Shown in pieces: positions 35,348-45,106 of a stretch of DNA of 64,000 bases. This DNA is from G963663315 sp965208975. Lineage in GTDB: Bacteria; Pseudomonadota; Gammaproteobacteria; Arenicellales; Poriferihabitantaceae. The position numbers were made by a program, and so were the translations under genes. Each line of letters starts with the position of its first letter. The first letter of the stretch is position 1. The DNA is taken from contig CBDBQH010000003.1 in NCBI GenBank assembly GCA_965208975.1, positions 1 through 64,000 of the forward strand, read 5' to 3'. The notes beneath the pieces were generated by a model. It saw only the letters and a list, made by a program, of their open reading frames with translations. It ran no database searches and had not been told where the DNA came from.

Positions 35348-37174
35348 TCAGTCCCGACTGACTTTTAATACGGAAAGAAAGGCCTCCTGCGGAATTTCAA
35401 CCGAACCAATTTGCTTCATCCGCTTTTTCCCCGCCTTTTGCTTTTCCAGCAGCTTCCTCTTGCGCGTAACGTCGCCACCGTAGCATTTTGCGGTGACATT
35501 CTTTCTTAAAGCCTTTACGGTTTCCCGGCAAATGATCCGGCTTCCGATCGCCGCCTGAATCGCGACATCAAACATTTGTCTTGGAATCAGTTGGCGCAGG
35601 CGTTTAACCAGTTCGCGGGCGCGATACTGACTTTGCTCCCGGTGCGCGAGAACCGCCAACGGCCCCACTTTCTCTCCGTTGATCAGAACATCTACTTTCA
35701 CCATATCGGCTGGCCGATTGTCAATAAACTCATAATCCAGCGAAGCATAACCCCGACTCACTGATTTTAACCGATCAAAGAAATCCATGACGACTTCGCT
35801 TAAAGGCATCTCGAACTCGAGCGTCACCTGCCGGCCATGATATTGAATGTTTTTCTGTATCCCGCGTTTTTCGACACACAGGGTAATGATGGCGCCGACA
35901 TAATCGTGCGGCGCCAGTATGCGGGCAATAATAAACGGTTCGCGGATTATTTCAATGGCCGACGGCTCCGGCAAATCCGCCGGATTATCAATCAATACGG
36001 ATTCTCCGTTCTTTTTCAGGATTTCATAAACCACGGTCGGGGCGGTGGTGATCAGAGCCAGCCGATACTCCCGTTCGAGACGTTCCTGAACGATTTCCAT
36101 GTGCAGCATACCCAGAAAACCGCAGCGAAAACCAAATCCGAGCGCTTGTGAGGATTCAGGCTCGAACGACAGGGAAGCATCATTTAAGCTGAGTTTGTTC
36201 AAGGCCACCCGGAAAGCCTCGAAATCAGCGCCATTGACCGGATACAGACCCGCAAACACGGTGGGCTGGACTTCCTTGAAGCCCGGCAAGGGAGATTCCG
36301 CCGGGCGGTGACCCAACGTGATGGTGTCGCCGACCCTGGCCGAGCGAATCTCCTTCAGACCCGCCGTCAGATAGCCGACATTGCCGGCGCTGAGTGACTC
36401 AACGTGTATCGGTTTCGGAGTAAACACGCCGATGTTTTCAATCGGGTAGTCACGCCCGGACGACATCATTCTGATTTTGTTTTTCCCGGTCGTCATTTGC
36501 CCCTGCATGATCCGTATCAACACCACCACTCCGAGATAATTATCAAACCAGGAGTCGAGAATCAGAGCGCTGAGCGGCGCCTGCACAGAACCGCCGGGAG
36601 GAGGCAGCGAACATACGATCTGCTCCAGTATTTCAACAACCCCCTGCCCGGTTTTGGCGCTGACCGACAAGGCGCCACTGCTGTCTATGCCAATGACCTC
36701 TTCAATTTCCTGAATCACCCGCTCCGGTTGCGCCGCCGGCAGGTCAACCTTGTTGATCACGGGAATTACGGTCAAGCCAAGATCCACCGCGGCATAACAG
36801 TTGGCCACGGTTTGCGCCTCCACTCCCTGGGCGGCATCCACCACCAGTAACGCGCCTTCGCAAGCATTCAATGAGCGCGACACCTCATAAGAGAAATCAA
36901 CATGGCCCGGAGTATCTATCAGGTTCAACTGATAGCGATGCCCATTACGAGCCAGATAATCCAGCGTGACACTTTGCGCTTTGATCGTAATCCCCCGCTC
37001 GCGCTCAAGCTCCATCGAATCCAGTACCTGTTCCTTCATTTCACGTTTTGCAAGGCCGCCACAAAACTGGATAAAGCGATCAGCCAGGGTCGATTTGCCA
37101 TGATCTACATGGGCGATGATCGAAAAGTTCCGAATCCGGGCGGGGGCATAATTACAGGGAATCGGTTCGGGCAT
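35348..37174 (-). CDS. lepA: Elongation factor 4 (LepA)
   Basis: This ribosome-associated translational GTPase is thought to act in back-translocation or ribosome biogenesis. It has G1 AHVDHGKST, G3 DTPGH, G4 NKVD, the EF-G-like domains, and the LepA-specific C-terminal domain ending in RKRKLLEKQKAGKKRMK. I chose ATG 37174 (608 residues; family about 600); a GTG at 37186 is in frame. It is the first gene of the lepA-lepB-rnc-era-recO cluster and is divergent from the tupB-like gene. Confidence 0.97.
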   Translation of the reverse strand: MPEPIPCNYAPARIRNFSIIAHVDHGKSTLADRFIQFCGGLAKREMKEQVLDSMELERERGITIKAQSVTLDYLARNGHRYQLNLIDTPGHVDFSYEVSRSLNACEGALLVVDAAQGVEAQTVANCYAAVDLGLTVIPVINKVDLPAAQPERVIQEIEEVIGIDSSGALSVSAKTGQGVVEILEQIVCSLPPPGGSVQAPLSALILDSWFDNYLGVVVLIRIMQGQMTTGKNKIRMMSSGRDYPIENIGVFTPKPIHVESLSAGNVGYLTAGLKEIRSARVGDTITLGHRPAESPLPGFKEVQPTVFAGLYPVNGADFEAFRVALNKLSLNDASLSFEPESSQALGFGFRCGFLGMLHMEIVQERLEREYRLALITTAPTVVYEILKKNGESVLIDNPADLPEPSAIEIIREPFIIARILAPHDYVGAIITLCVEKRGIQKNIQYHGRQVTLEFEMPLSEVVMDFFDRLKSVSRGYASLDYEFIDNRPADMVKVDVLINGEKVGPLAVLAHREQSQYRARELVKRLRQLIPRQMFDVAIQAAIGSRIICRETVKALRKNVTAKCYGGDVTRKRKLLEKQKAGKKRMKQIGSVEIPQEAFLSVLKVSRD

Positions 37175-37206
37175 CACTCGCGTCACATCTTTTAATCAGG
37201 CCGGGT

Positions 37207-37237
37207 ATTTTAGCGTAGACCTCAGATAAAATATCAA
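37207..37237 (-). promoter_or_regulatory. Possible lepA promoter
   Basis: On the minus strand TTGATA (37232-37237) and TAAAAT (37207-37212) resemble -35 and -10 boxes, but the spacer is 19 bases, longer than ideal. The 122-base gap between lepA and the divergent ABC gene is AT-rich and must hold promoters for both; no clear plus-strand promoter stood out. Confidence 0.3.
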
Positions 37238-37296
37238 ATATCGTATCAATACCCTGAGCTGTAAATTCAACGACAAAACCCTGGAGAAACATTCAA

Positions 37297-37998
37297 GTGG
37301 AATCACTGTCTGGCGCGACACTGGAAGCATTTTCACTGCTGCTTAGCGGTGACCGCGAGCTATGGGAGATTATCGGCATCTCATTTCGTGTATCCGGCGC
37401 CGCCATCCTGATTTCCTGTCCGTTGGCATGGTTTGTCGCTTTTGCCCTGGCCTATTTCAATTTCCCCGGGCGCCGCCTGATCATATCACTGTCCAACACC
37501 TTCCTCGCATTCCCGGCTGTTGTGGTCGGGCTGGTCCTGTACCTTCTGCTGTCAAGACACGGGCCGCTCGGAGACTGGAAGTTACTGTTTACGCAAACGG
37601 CGATGGCGATGGCGCAAATCACTCTTTGTCTGCCGATACTGATTTCAATGGGTCATTCAGCGTTTCAGGCGATTGATGTCCGAGCGTGGGAAACCGCTCG
37701 AACTATGGGATGTAAGCCATTGACATCATTTATCCTTGTCTCCAATGAAGCGAAGTTTGGATTGCTTGCCGCGATGCTTGCCGGATTTGGGCGAATCATA
37801 GCGGAAGTAGGAGCATCCATGATGGTAGGCGGTAATATCCTTCATCATACCCGCAATATTCCGACTGCGATTGCGCTTGAAACCACCAAAGGGAACTTCT
37901 CTCAGGGGATAGCGCTTGGCATTGTTCTGGTTGTACTGGCTTTTTTGTTGAATTTGCTCCTGCATTATTTTCAGGGTCGGGGTAAACTGTCAATATGA
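37297..37998 (+). CDS. tupB: Tungstate/molybdate-type ABC transporter permease (TupB-like)
   Basis: This is the inner-membrane permease of a TupABC-type oxyanion importer. The 233 residues form about five to six membrane segments. The cytoplasmic EAA-like loop is WETARTMGCKPLTSFILV, and the protein continues with GRIIAEVGASMMVGGNI, typical of TupB and related CysT/ModB permeases. The GTG start has GGAG ten bases upstream. The stop overlaps the start of the ATPase gene by 4 bases. mobA just downstream supports a role in molybdenum or tungsten supply. No substrate-binding tupA lies next to it. Substrate assignment is by family resemblance and context. Confidence 0.8.
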   Translation: MESLSGATLEAFSLLLSGDRELWEIIGISFRVSGAAILISCPLAWFVAFALAYFNFPGRRLIISLSNTFLAFPAVVVGLVLYLLLSRHGPLGDWKLLFTQTAMAMAQITLCLPILISMGHSAFQAIDVRAWETARTMGCKPLTSFILVSNEAKFGLLAAMLAGFGRIIAEVGASMMVGGNILHHTRNIPTAIALETTKGNFSQGIALGIVLVVLAFLLNLLLHYFQGRGKLSI

Positions 37999-38720
37999 TG
38001 GCTCATCCGACAATACAGTTCAGGAAAATATCGAAAGCATTTGCCCGCGCACAAATCCTGACCGATGTTACGGTCACTATTCGTGGCGGACAGATTTATC
38101 TGCTGTCTGGCGAAAATGGCGCCGGCAAGACCACCTTGCTGAAAGTACTTTCCGGCTTGCTCACCCCGGACCGTGGCTTCGTGAATTTCGGATTTCACAC
38201 GCAGTCGATTAGACAAAGCAGAAAGGAATTGCTGCGTTATCTGATGTACATGCACCAGACTCCTTATATGTTCGAGGGCAGCGTATCCAGAAATCTGTCT
38301 ATCGCCCTCCAACCTTTCCGGCTTGCGCGACATCAGGAGCGGGATATTAACGACGCATTGCAATGGGCCATGCTGTCGAAGCGCCGCTCAGCGCCGGCGA
38401 AATCACTTTCCGGCGGCCAGCAGCAACGGGTGGCGCTGGCCCGCGCCTGGCTTCGACAATCCCCGTTCCTGTTGCTGGACGAGCCGGTGGCCAATATGGA
38501 TCTCCCTTCCGCGTTGCGAACGCTTGAGCTTTTACAACGCCTGAAGGAGGCCGGAGCCGGTATCGTAATCAGCAGCCACAACTTCCGCTTTTTCAACGAG
38601 CACGTCGATCAGCGCCTGGTTCTATCAGATGGTAAACTAAGCCGTGTGGAAAACCTCGAATACAGTGGCAACGTGACCCCCATTCATCAGGACAACCATG
38701 CAAAATCGAGCGCCGGCTGA
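37995..38720 (+). CDS. tupC: Tungstate/molybdate-type ABC transporter ATP-binding protein (TupC-like)
   Basis: This ATPase pairs with the preceding permease. The 241 residues contain Walker A GENGAGKT (39-46), the signature LSGGQQQRVALARA, Walker B LLLDEPVANMD and the switch His in SSHN. It has no C-terminal molybdate-binding (TOBE) domain of the ModC kind, which favours the TupC group. ATGA overlap with the permease indicates translational coupling; mobA begins at or just after its stop. Confidence 0.82.
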   Translation: MMAHPTIQFRKISKAFARAQILTDVTVTIRGGQIYLLSGENGAGKTTLLKVLSGLLTPDRGFVNFGFHTQSIRQSRKELLRYLMYMHQTPYMFEGSVSRNLSIALQPFRLARHQERDINDALQWAMLSKRRSAPAKSLSGGQQQRVALARAWLRQSPFLLLDEPVANMDLPSALRTLELLQRLKEAGAGIVISSHNFRFFNEHVDQRLVLSDGKLSRVENLEYSGNVTPIHQDNHAKSSAG

Positions 38721-38739
38721 GCGGCCAGGTGACAGCCAA

Positions 38740-39342
38740 ATGACAAACGATCTGACAGCGCTCATTCTGGCTGGCGGCCGCGGCAGAAGAATGCAGGGCC
38801 GGGACAAGGGCCTGTTGATGCTGAACGGCCAGACCATGATCGGGCTTGTTCTCAGCCAACTGGCGCCTCAATGCGAAAACATCCTGATCAATGCGAACCG
38901 CAACCTCGCACAATATCAGCAGTATGGGTATCTCGTGATTCCGGATCAACATTCGGATTTTCAGGGGCCGCTGGCGGGAATGTATACAGGCTTGATTCAT
39001 AGCCGCAGCGACTGGATGATCACCGTACCGTGTGATGGACCGATTCTGGCGGCAGACTATTGCGAGAGGATGGTGGTGGCGGCAGTCACAGGGAATAGCA
39101 AAATTACGGTGGCCCGGCTTCGAGACAAAATCCAGCCGGTATACGCGCTGCTTCACCGCTCACTGGACGATAATCTGGCTGACTTCCTGCAATCCGGCGA
39201 AAGAAAAATTGACCGCTGGTATCAGCGTCATGGTTTCTGCACGGTTGATTTCTCCGACCACCCGGACATGTTCGAAAACATCAACGATCATGGTAAATTG
39301 CAAGGCTATTCCAAAAAATTCACACGAGGCAAGTGGTTATGA
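38740..39342 (+). CDS. mobA: Molybdenum cofactor guanylyltransferase
   Basis: MobA attaches GMP to molybdopterin to make the guanine-dinucleotide form of the molybdenum cofactor. The nucleotide-binding motif LILAGGRGRRMQGRDKGL lies at the N-terminus, followed by GPLAGMYTGL and the metal-binding PCDGP. ATG 38740 has AGGTG seven bases upstream and gives a normal N-terminus (200 residues); an in-frame ATG at 38698 overlaps the ABC ATPase gene. Its position after the oxyanion transporter fits metal uptake feeding cofactor synthesis. The stop overlaps the next gene's start. Confidence 0.92.
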   Translation: MTNDLTALILAGGRGRRMQGRDKGLLMLNGQTMIGLVLSQLAPQCENILINANRNLAQYQQYGYLVIPDQHSDFQGPLAGMYTGLIHSRSDWMITVPCDGPILAADYCERMVVAAVTGNSKITVARLRDKIQPVYALLHRSLDDNLADFLQSGERKIDRWYQRHGFCTVDFSDHPDMFENINDHGKLQGYSKKFTRGKWL

Positions 39343-40526
39343 ATAAAAAAGGCATGCAGACTATCGCCGTTCACGGCGGAGAGGCTCCCGACCCGCAGAC
39401 CGGGGCGTCGTCTCCCAACATTGTCATGTCCAGTACCTACGTTGTTGAAGAACCCATCAGCTTCTCGGTAAACAACATGGATGAGAACAGTCCATTTGTC
39501 TACACGCGCTGGTCAAATCCTACTGTGCGTCAACTGGAAGTCAAGCTGGCCTTGCTCGAAAACGCCGAACAATGTATTGCCTTTGCCTCGGGAATGGCCG
39601 CGTCGTCCGGGGTTTTATTCAGTCTGTTAAAAAGCGGCGACCATCTGATCATCAGTAATACGAATTATCCGGGCACCGCGGAAATCGCCAGAGACCTGTT
39701 GCCGGCGAATGGCGTTGAAACATCGCCAGTGGACACGTCCGACCTGGACAGTATTGCCGGGGCAATCAGAGATAATACCCGCATGATCTGGATTGAAACT
39801 CCTTCCAATCCCCTGCTTCGGCTCACCAATATCGCGAAAGCGGCCCGTATTGCTCACGACAACAACGCGCTTCTGGTTGTTGATTCGACCTTTGCCAGCC
39901 CGGTCGCAACGCAGCCTCTGGATCTGGGCGCCGACCTGGTTGTGCATTCCCTGACCAAGTATATTTCAGGACACGGTGATACGCTGGGCGGGGCCGTCCT
40001 CGGCGGCGCCGCGCTGATTACGAAAATGCGCGAATCCGGGGTGATGCACTACGGCGGCGTGATCAGCCCGTTCAACGCCTGGCTGATCATGCGCGGCGCC
40101 GCTACCCTGCCATTGCGGATGCGGGAACACCAGAAAAACGCTTATGCCATTGCGGATTTTCTCCATCAGCATCCGCGCGTAGAACTCATGCTGTATCCGG
40201 GGCATGAATCTCATCCCCAACACGAACTGGCGAAGGAACAGATGAGCAATTTCTCAGGGATGATCGCTTTTCGGGTCCAGCGCCCGGAAACTGTCGCCCG
40301 GAAAATGATGAAGGAACTGCGTACCATTCACTACGCGGTGTCGCTCGGACATCATCGCAGCCTGATTTTTCTGATGGGCACCGAAGACCTGATCGAATCC
40401 TCTTTCCGGCTGACCGGCGCCGAACTGGAAAAATATCGGGAGCTGGCTGGAGACGGATTGTTCAGATTGTCCGTGGGTCTGGAAGACAGCCAGGATTTGA
40501 TCGACGATCTGGCACAGGTTCTTTGA
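39339..40526 (+). CDS. Cys/Met-metabolism PLP-dependent enzyme (trans-sulfuration family)
   Basis: This belongs to the family of cystathionine gamma-synthase/lyase, methionine gamma-lyase and homocysteine synthases. The Schiff-base lysine is K207 in HSLTKYISGHGDTLGG, the neighbour-subunit phosphate-binding motif is YTRWSNPT, and the Asp pairing with the pyridine nitrogen is in VVDSTFASP. The usual YGGT near the PLP ring is replaced by NYPGT, so the exact reaction is uncertain. The 395-residue length is normal. ATG 39339 overlaps the mobA stop (ATGA) with GAGG nine bases upstream. Confidence 0.85.
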   Translation: MNKKGMQTIAVHGGEAPDPQTGASSPNIVMSSTYVVEEPISFSVNNMDENSPFVYTRWSNPTVRQLEVKLALLENAEQCIAFASGMAASSGVLFSLLKSGDHLIISNTNYPGTAEIARDLLPANGVETSPVDTSDLDSIAGAIRDNTRMIWIETPSNPLLRLTNIAKAARIAHDNNALLVVDSTFASPVATQPLDLGADLVVHSLTKYISGHGDTLGGAVLGGAALITKMRESGVMHYGGVISPFNAWLIMRGAATLPLRMREHQKNAYAIADFLHQHPRVELMLYPGHESHPQHELAKEQMSNFSGMIAFRVQRPETVARKMMKELRTIHYAVSLGHHRSLIFLMGTEDLIESSFRLTGAELEKYRELAGDGLFRLSVGLEDSQDLIDDLAQVL

Positions 40527-40571
40527 CCTGCCGCAGCGGATTACCACCAACGTGGACACCGTAAAAGACGG

Positions 40572-41312
40572 ATGACTTCTGCAATTCCGCCAAACCCGAC
40601 CAATGAATTGGGGCTGACCGTTGGCTTTACAGTCAACGACTGGAAGGGCGCCGGCTCGCCGGACAGCACAATCCTCCAGGGGCGATATTGCCGCTGTGAA
40701 CCATTGAGCCTCGACAAACACAGCGAACAGTTGTTCGATGCCTGTCGGCAGGATACTGAAAACCGTATCTGGGTTTATTTGCCTTACGGACCGTTTGCAA
40801 CCCTGCGCGACTACCGGCGGTGGATGGAGCGGGACTGCTTCACCGGCGACCCTTTTTTCTATGCGGTGATAGACCATCAAAGCGGGCGGGCCTCGGGTGT
40901 CGCCAGTTATCTGAGAATCAAGCCGGACAGCGGCTCCATCGAAGTAGGACATATCAATTATTCCCCGGCCCTGCAAAATACCTGTGCGGCGACCGAAGCC
41001 ATGTATCTGCTGATGAAGAATGTGTTTGACCTGGGCTATCGGCGGTATGAATGGAAATGCAATGCGCTGAATCAAGAATCCTGCAATGCGGCCAAACGGT
41101 TAGGCTTCACTTTTGAAGGGGTTTTTCGCCAGGCGACAGTGGTCAAGGGGCAGAATCGGGATACGGTCTGGTTTTCGATTCTGGACCGGGAATGGCCGGC
41201 GGTCAGCGCCGCATATAAAACCTGGTTGTCCGCAGATAATTTTGACCACAATAACGTACAGAGACAGTCCTTGTCTGTCTTGACCGCTAATGAGCGCCTG
41301 AAGCCCGATTGA
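40572..41312 (+). CDS. GNAT-family N-acetyltransferase
   Basis: This 246-residue protein resembles RimJ/RimL-type acetyltransferases. It has an N-terminal extension of about 45 residues, then a fold with FYAVIDHQSGRASGVASYLRI, GHINYSPALQNT, and a final segment with NQESCNAAKRLGFTFEGVFRQ, which is the acetyl-CoA-binding and N-terminal-acetyltransferase-like signature. The substrate (protein N-terminus, ribosomal protein or small amine) cannot be told from sequence. It stands 45 bases after the PLP enzyme in the same direction. Confidence 0.82.
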   Translation: MTSAIPPNPTNELGLTVGFTVNDWKGAGSPDSTILQGRYCRCEPLSLDKHSEQLFDACRQDTENRIWVYLPYGPFATLRDYRRWMERDCFTGDPFFYAVIDHQSGRASGVASYLRIKPDSGSIEVGHINYSPALQNTCAATEAMYLLMKNVFDLGYRRYEWKCNALNQESCNAAKRLGFTFEGVFRQATVVKGQNRDTVWFSILDREWPAVSAAYKTWLSADNFDHNNVQRQSLSVLTANERLKPD

Positions 41313-41432
41313 ATGATTAGATCGGGGCTGGTTGACCACTACTTGCAAGCCGTGACCCGGGTGAGGCGGCCAGCCCTCTTTCAAGGCCCTGGCTGATGTG
41401 TAATTCATGGATATAACTTTAGGAAAATTCTG

Positions 41433-42248
41433 ATGAATCCGTTGTTAAATGTAGGAATCAAGGCGGCGCGCAACGCCGGCAATATCATCATCCGCTATAT
41501 GGATCAGGTGGACCGGCTGGCCGTGGAGAAGAAAGGGGAAAATGATTTTGTCTGCGAAGTAGATCGAGCGGCGGAGGATGAAATTATCGAGGTGGTCCAG
41601 CGCGCCTATCCGCATCATCGAATTATCGCACAAGAAAGCGGCTCACAGCGCACATCCGCCGAATCTTGCGCCAGCCAGGATGAGGTGGAGTGGATTATTG
41701 ACCCGCTGGACGGCACCACCAATTTCCTGCATCGGTATCCGGATTATGCGGTATCCATCGGTATCCGCTGCAAGGGTAGAATGGAGCACGGCATCATATT
41801 CAATCCATTGCGTAACGAACTGTTTACCGCTTCCCGCGGACAGGGCGCTCAACTCGACAACAGGAGAATCCGGGTCAGCGGCCAGACTCATCTGGGAAAC
41901 AGTCTGGTGACGGCGGGCTACCCGGCGCGGGATTTGCCGCATTTCGATGTCTGGCTCAAATGTCTGGATGCAATGGTCATGAAGTCAGCCAGTATCCGCC
42001 ACACCGGCTCTGCCGCGCTGGATCTGGCCTATGTCGCCTGTGGGCGCACGGACGCTTTCTGGCAGCCGCGGCTCAACATCTGGAATGTGGCTGCCGGAAG
42101 CCTGATCGTGCGTGAGGCGCGTGGTCTGGTCGCGGATTTTGAAGGCAATCAGGACTTCCTGGACAACGGCAACATCGTCTGTGCAAATCCGAAAATATTC
42201 AATGAGTTGCTAATCCTGATCAAAACCACTATGAGCGGGGTTTTATAA
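41433..42248 (+). CDS. suhB: Inositol-1-monophosphatase family protein (SuhB-like)
   Basis: This resembles E. coli SuhB, an inositol monophosphatase that also joins the rRNA antitermination complex. The metal-binding motifs QESG and WIIDPLDGTTNF are intact. In the third motif the family's W-D-x-A reads W-N-V-A (codon AAT), replacing a metal-coordinating Asp (E. coli PWDFAAG), so phosphatase activity may be reduced or lost. The rest aligns well, including SAALDLAYVACGR. The 271-residue length is normal. ATG 41433 has AGGA eight bases upstream, and mutS starts 3 bases after its stop. Confidence 0.9.
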   Translation: MNPLLNVGIKAARNAGNIIIRYMDQVDRLAVEKKGENDFVCEVDRAAEDEIIEVVQRAYPHHRIIAQESGSQRTSAESCASQDEVEWIIDPLDGTTNFLHRYPDYAVSIGIRCKGRMEHGIIFNPLRNELFTASRGQGAQLDNRRIRVSGQTHLGNSLVTAGYPARDLPHFDVWLKCLDAMVMKSASIRHTGSAALDLAYVACGRTDAFWQPRLNIWNVAAGSLIVREARGLVADFEGNQDFLDNGNIVCANPKIFNELLILIKTTMSGVL

Positions 42249-42250
42249 CC

Positions 42251-44827
42251 ATGTCCGTACCGCCTCCGGCGCATACCCCCATGATCCGTCAGTATCTGAA
42301 GATCAAGGCGGACTATCCGGATACATTACTGTTCTATCGGATGGGGGATTTCTACGAGCTCTTTTATGACGACGCAGAAAAAGCGGCCCGCCTGCTCGAC
42401 ATTACATTAACCGCCAGGGGCAAGTCGGACGGCAGCCCCATCCCGATGGCCGGAGTTCCCTACCATAGCGTGGATCAGTATCTTGCCCGGCTGTTAAAGC
42501 AACAGATATCCGTGGCAATCTGTGAACAGGTCGGTGACCCGGCCACCTCAAAAGGCCCGGTGGAAAGGAAAGTCGTCCGCGTGATTACTCCGGGGACCCT
42601 GACCGAAGAAACCCTGCTAACCGACCGCGCCGAGAACATTATCGCAGCGCTGTGCGGCAATCACGACAGAACCGGAGTGGCCACACTGGAAATTTCCAGT
42701 GGGCGATTCAGGGGCTATGAAATCGAGTCGAAGGAGCAGCTGGACAGCGAGTTGATGCGCTTCAACGCCGCCGAAATACTGGTTGGAGAGAACCAGGCGA
42801 ATCGCTTCAATATCAACAATGAAACCAGGATACCGGACTGGTATTTCGATTCCACCCGCGCCGAACAGGTTTTATGCGATCTTTTCTCCACCCGAACCCT
42901 GGAGCCTTTTGACTGCCATCGACATCCGCTGGCAACCCGCTCCGCGGGCGCCCTGATCCATTACATCAAAGACCTGCACGGACAGGAGATACCGCATATC
43001 CGCGGCATTGAATTTGAAAGCCCGGACAGCGCCATTGTGATTGATACAGTGACCCGCAATAACCTGGAAATAGAAAAATCACAAAGCGGACAGAACGCCC
43101 TTTCCCTGGTTGGCCTGTTTGACCGCTGCGCCACACCGATGGGTAGCCGGATGATGCGGCGCTGGTTCAATGGTCCAACGCGGGATGTTGATGAACTCAG
43201 GCAACGGCATGACGGAGTGGAATGGTTGCTGGACAACCAGCGTTACGCGGATTTGCACCCGATTCTGCAACAGATTGGTGATATGGAGCGGATTCTTGCG
43301 CGGGTAGCCATGAAATCAGCGCGTCCCAGGGATCTGCTCCGATTGAAAATCGCGTTAGGGGTATTGCCGGCGCTCAACGAACTGATCCGTGATACTCCAT
43401 CCGCTCTGATTGATTCTCTTGAAAAAGGCTTGCAACCGTGGCCGAAGACCTGGCAGTTGCTGGAGCGCGCAATCAAGGAGGACTGCCCGGCATTGATACG
43501 TGACGGCGGTGTGTTGCGCGATGACTATGACCCGGAGTTGAGTCAATTACGTTATCTGCAACGGGATTCGAGCGATTTCCTGATGGAGCTGGAACGCCGG
43601 GAAAAAGAACGCGCCGGAATCGCAAATCTGAGAGTACGTTATAACCGGGTGCATGGCTATTACATTGAAATCCCGCGCTCGCAATCCGCACAAGTACCGC
43701 AGGAATATGTTCGCAGACAGACCATTAAAAACGCGGAAAGATTTATCACCAGGGAATTAAAGGAGTTTGAGGACCGGATTCTGGGCGCCAGGAGCAAGGC
43801 GCTGGCCAGGGAAAAATGGCTGTATGACCAGTTACTGGCGACCCTGATTCCCGAAGTACCGGAATTACTGCAATGCGCCAACAATCTGGCCGTCATGGAT
43901 TGTCTTGGCAATTTCGCAAGATGCGCGGATGCGTTACAACTGACTCGTCCTGAGCTGGTGGATTATACTTCACTCTCGCTCAGGGACGGGCGCCACCCGG
44001 TGATCGAACAGGCGCTGAAAAGCCGGTTTATCGCTAATTCCATCCAGCTGGATGAGCGCTCCCGGATGCAGATCATTACCGGACCCAATATGGGCGGCAA
44101 GAGCACTTACATGCGTCAGGTGGCGATCATCACCCTGCTTGCCCACACCGGCTGTTTCGTCCCCGCCGGCTCAGCCCGGATCGGCCCGATTGACCGGATT
44201 TACACCCGCATCGGTTCGGCGGACGATCTGGCTGGAGGCCGTTCGACCTTTATGGTCGAAATGACCGAGATGGCGCATATTCTGAGAAATGCGACACAGA
44301 ACAGTCTGGTTCTGGTCGACGAAATAGGTCGTGGAACCAGCACCTATGACGGTCTGTCCCTGGCCTGGGCCTGCGCCCGCTATCTGGCGAAGCGGGTTGG
44401 TTCATTCACCCTGTTCTCGACTCACTATTTCGAGTTGACGGCGTTAGCCGAGCATCTGCCGGGAGTCGAGAATGTACATCTGGACGCGGTCGAATACGGT
44501 CAGGATATTGTTTTCCTTTACAATGTCAAACAGGGTCCGGCCAGTCAGAGTTACGGCTTGCAGGTCGCCAGGCTGGCCGGAGTTCCAGACGAGGTAATTG
44601 AAGAATCCCGCACCCGGATGCGGGCGCTCGAAGCGCGTTATGCCGGCGGTACGGAGCCGGAAAATCCTGATTCCGCGCAACAAACCTGCCCACTCCCGCA
44701 AGACCAGGCCGAGGAACAGGTGGTGATCAGCCGGTTACGGGAATTTTCGGCGGATCAGACCTCCCCGTTGGAGGCGTTGAATATGCTGTATGAATTGAAT
44801 CAGTTGCTGGAAAAAAAAGACGGATAA
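42251..44827 (+). CDS. mutS: DNA mismatch repair protein MutS
   Basis: MutS recognises mismatches and small loops and starts repair with MutL. The 858 residues include the mismatch-contacting GDFYELF motif near residue 37, the connector and lever domains, Walker A GPNMGGKSTYMRQ, DEIGRGTSTYDGLS and LFSTHYFELT, then the C-terminal dimerisation helix. It is complete and appears functional. It follows suhB closely and is the last gene before the repeat-rich region upstream of the autotransporter. MutS status matters here because mismatch repair can affect microsatellite slippage rates. Confidence 0.98.
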   Translation: MSVPPPAHTPMIRQYLKIKADYPDTLLFYRMGDFYELFYDDAEKAARLLDITLTARGKSDGSPIPMAGVPYHSVDQYLARLLKQQISVAICEQVGDPATSKGPVERKVVRVITPGTLTEETLLTDRAENIIAALCGNHDRTGVATLEISSGRFRGYEIESKEQLDSELMRFNAAEILVGENQANRFNINNETRIPDWYFDSTRAEQVLCDLFSTRTLEPFDCHRHPLATRSAGALIHYIKDLHGQEIPHIRGIEFESPDSAIVIDTVTRNNLEIEKSQSGQNALSLVGLFDRCATPMGSRMMRRWFNGPTRDVDELRQRHDGVEWLLDNQRYADLHPILQQIGDMERILARVAMKSARPRDLLRLKIALGVLPALNELIRDTPSALIDSLEKGLQPWPKTWQLLERAIKEDCPALIRDGGVLRDDYDPELSQLRYLQRDSSDFLMELERREKERAGIANLRVRYNRVHGYYIEIPRSQSAQVPQEYVRRQTIKNAERFITRELKEFEDRILGARSKALAREKWLYDQLLATLIPEVPELLQCANNLAVMDCLGNFARCADALQLTRPELVDYTSLSLRDGRHPVIEQALKSRFIANSIQLDERSRMQIITGPNMGGKSTYMRQVAIITLLAHTGCFVPAGSARIGPIDRIYTRIGSADDLAGGRSTFMVEMTEMAHILRNATQNSLVLVDEIGRGTSTYDGLSLAWACARYLAKRVGSFTLFSTHYFELTALAEHLPGVENVHLDAVEYGQDIVFLYNVKQGPASQSYGLQVARLAGVPDEVIEESRTRMRALEARYAGGTEPENPDSAQQTCPLPQDQAEEQVVISRLREFSADQTSPLEALNMLYELNQLLEKKDG

Positions 44828-44871
44828 AAAGATTTCACTCCCTCCCCCCACACAAACCACAGTCCTTACGA

Positions 44872-44877
44872 TATAAT
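44872..44877 (+). promoter_or_regulatory. Candidate -10 box upstream of the autotransporter
   Basis: A perfect TATAAT lies 30 bases before an ATG at 44907, but no convincing -35 box is seen 16-18 bases upstream. It could drive a transcript that passes through the AGCC microsatellite into the autotransporter gene. Confidence 0.35.
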
Positions 44878-45060
44878 CCCCGAAATTCAAACGAAAGATC
44901 ACGAATATGATAGCAAGCAAATCAGCCACCCCCAATCGTAGAGCCTGCCCCCGGCTTGATCGGGGGGGCGGGTCACCGTGCCCGCCCGCTCTAATGTCGG
45001 ATTACGCACAAAACCCGCATTCCCCCTTGACAACTGGCATCAAAGATGCTGTTACAATAA

Positions 45061-45106
<46 letters not shown>

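Noticed and set aside
41313..41432. Terminator or promoter between the GNAT gene and suhB
   Set aside because: Only an imperfect GCCAG/CTGGC hairpin without a T-run and a weak TATAAC are visible; the evidence is not sufficient to call either.
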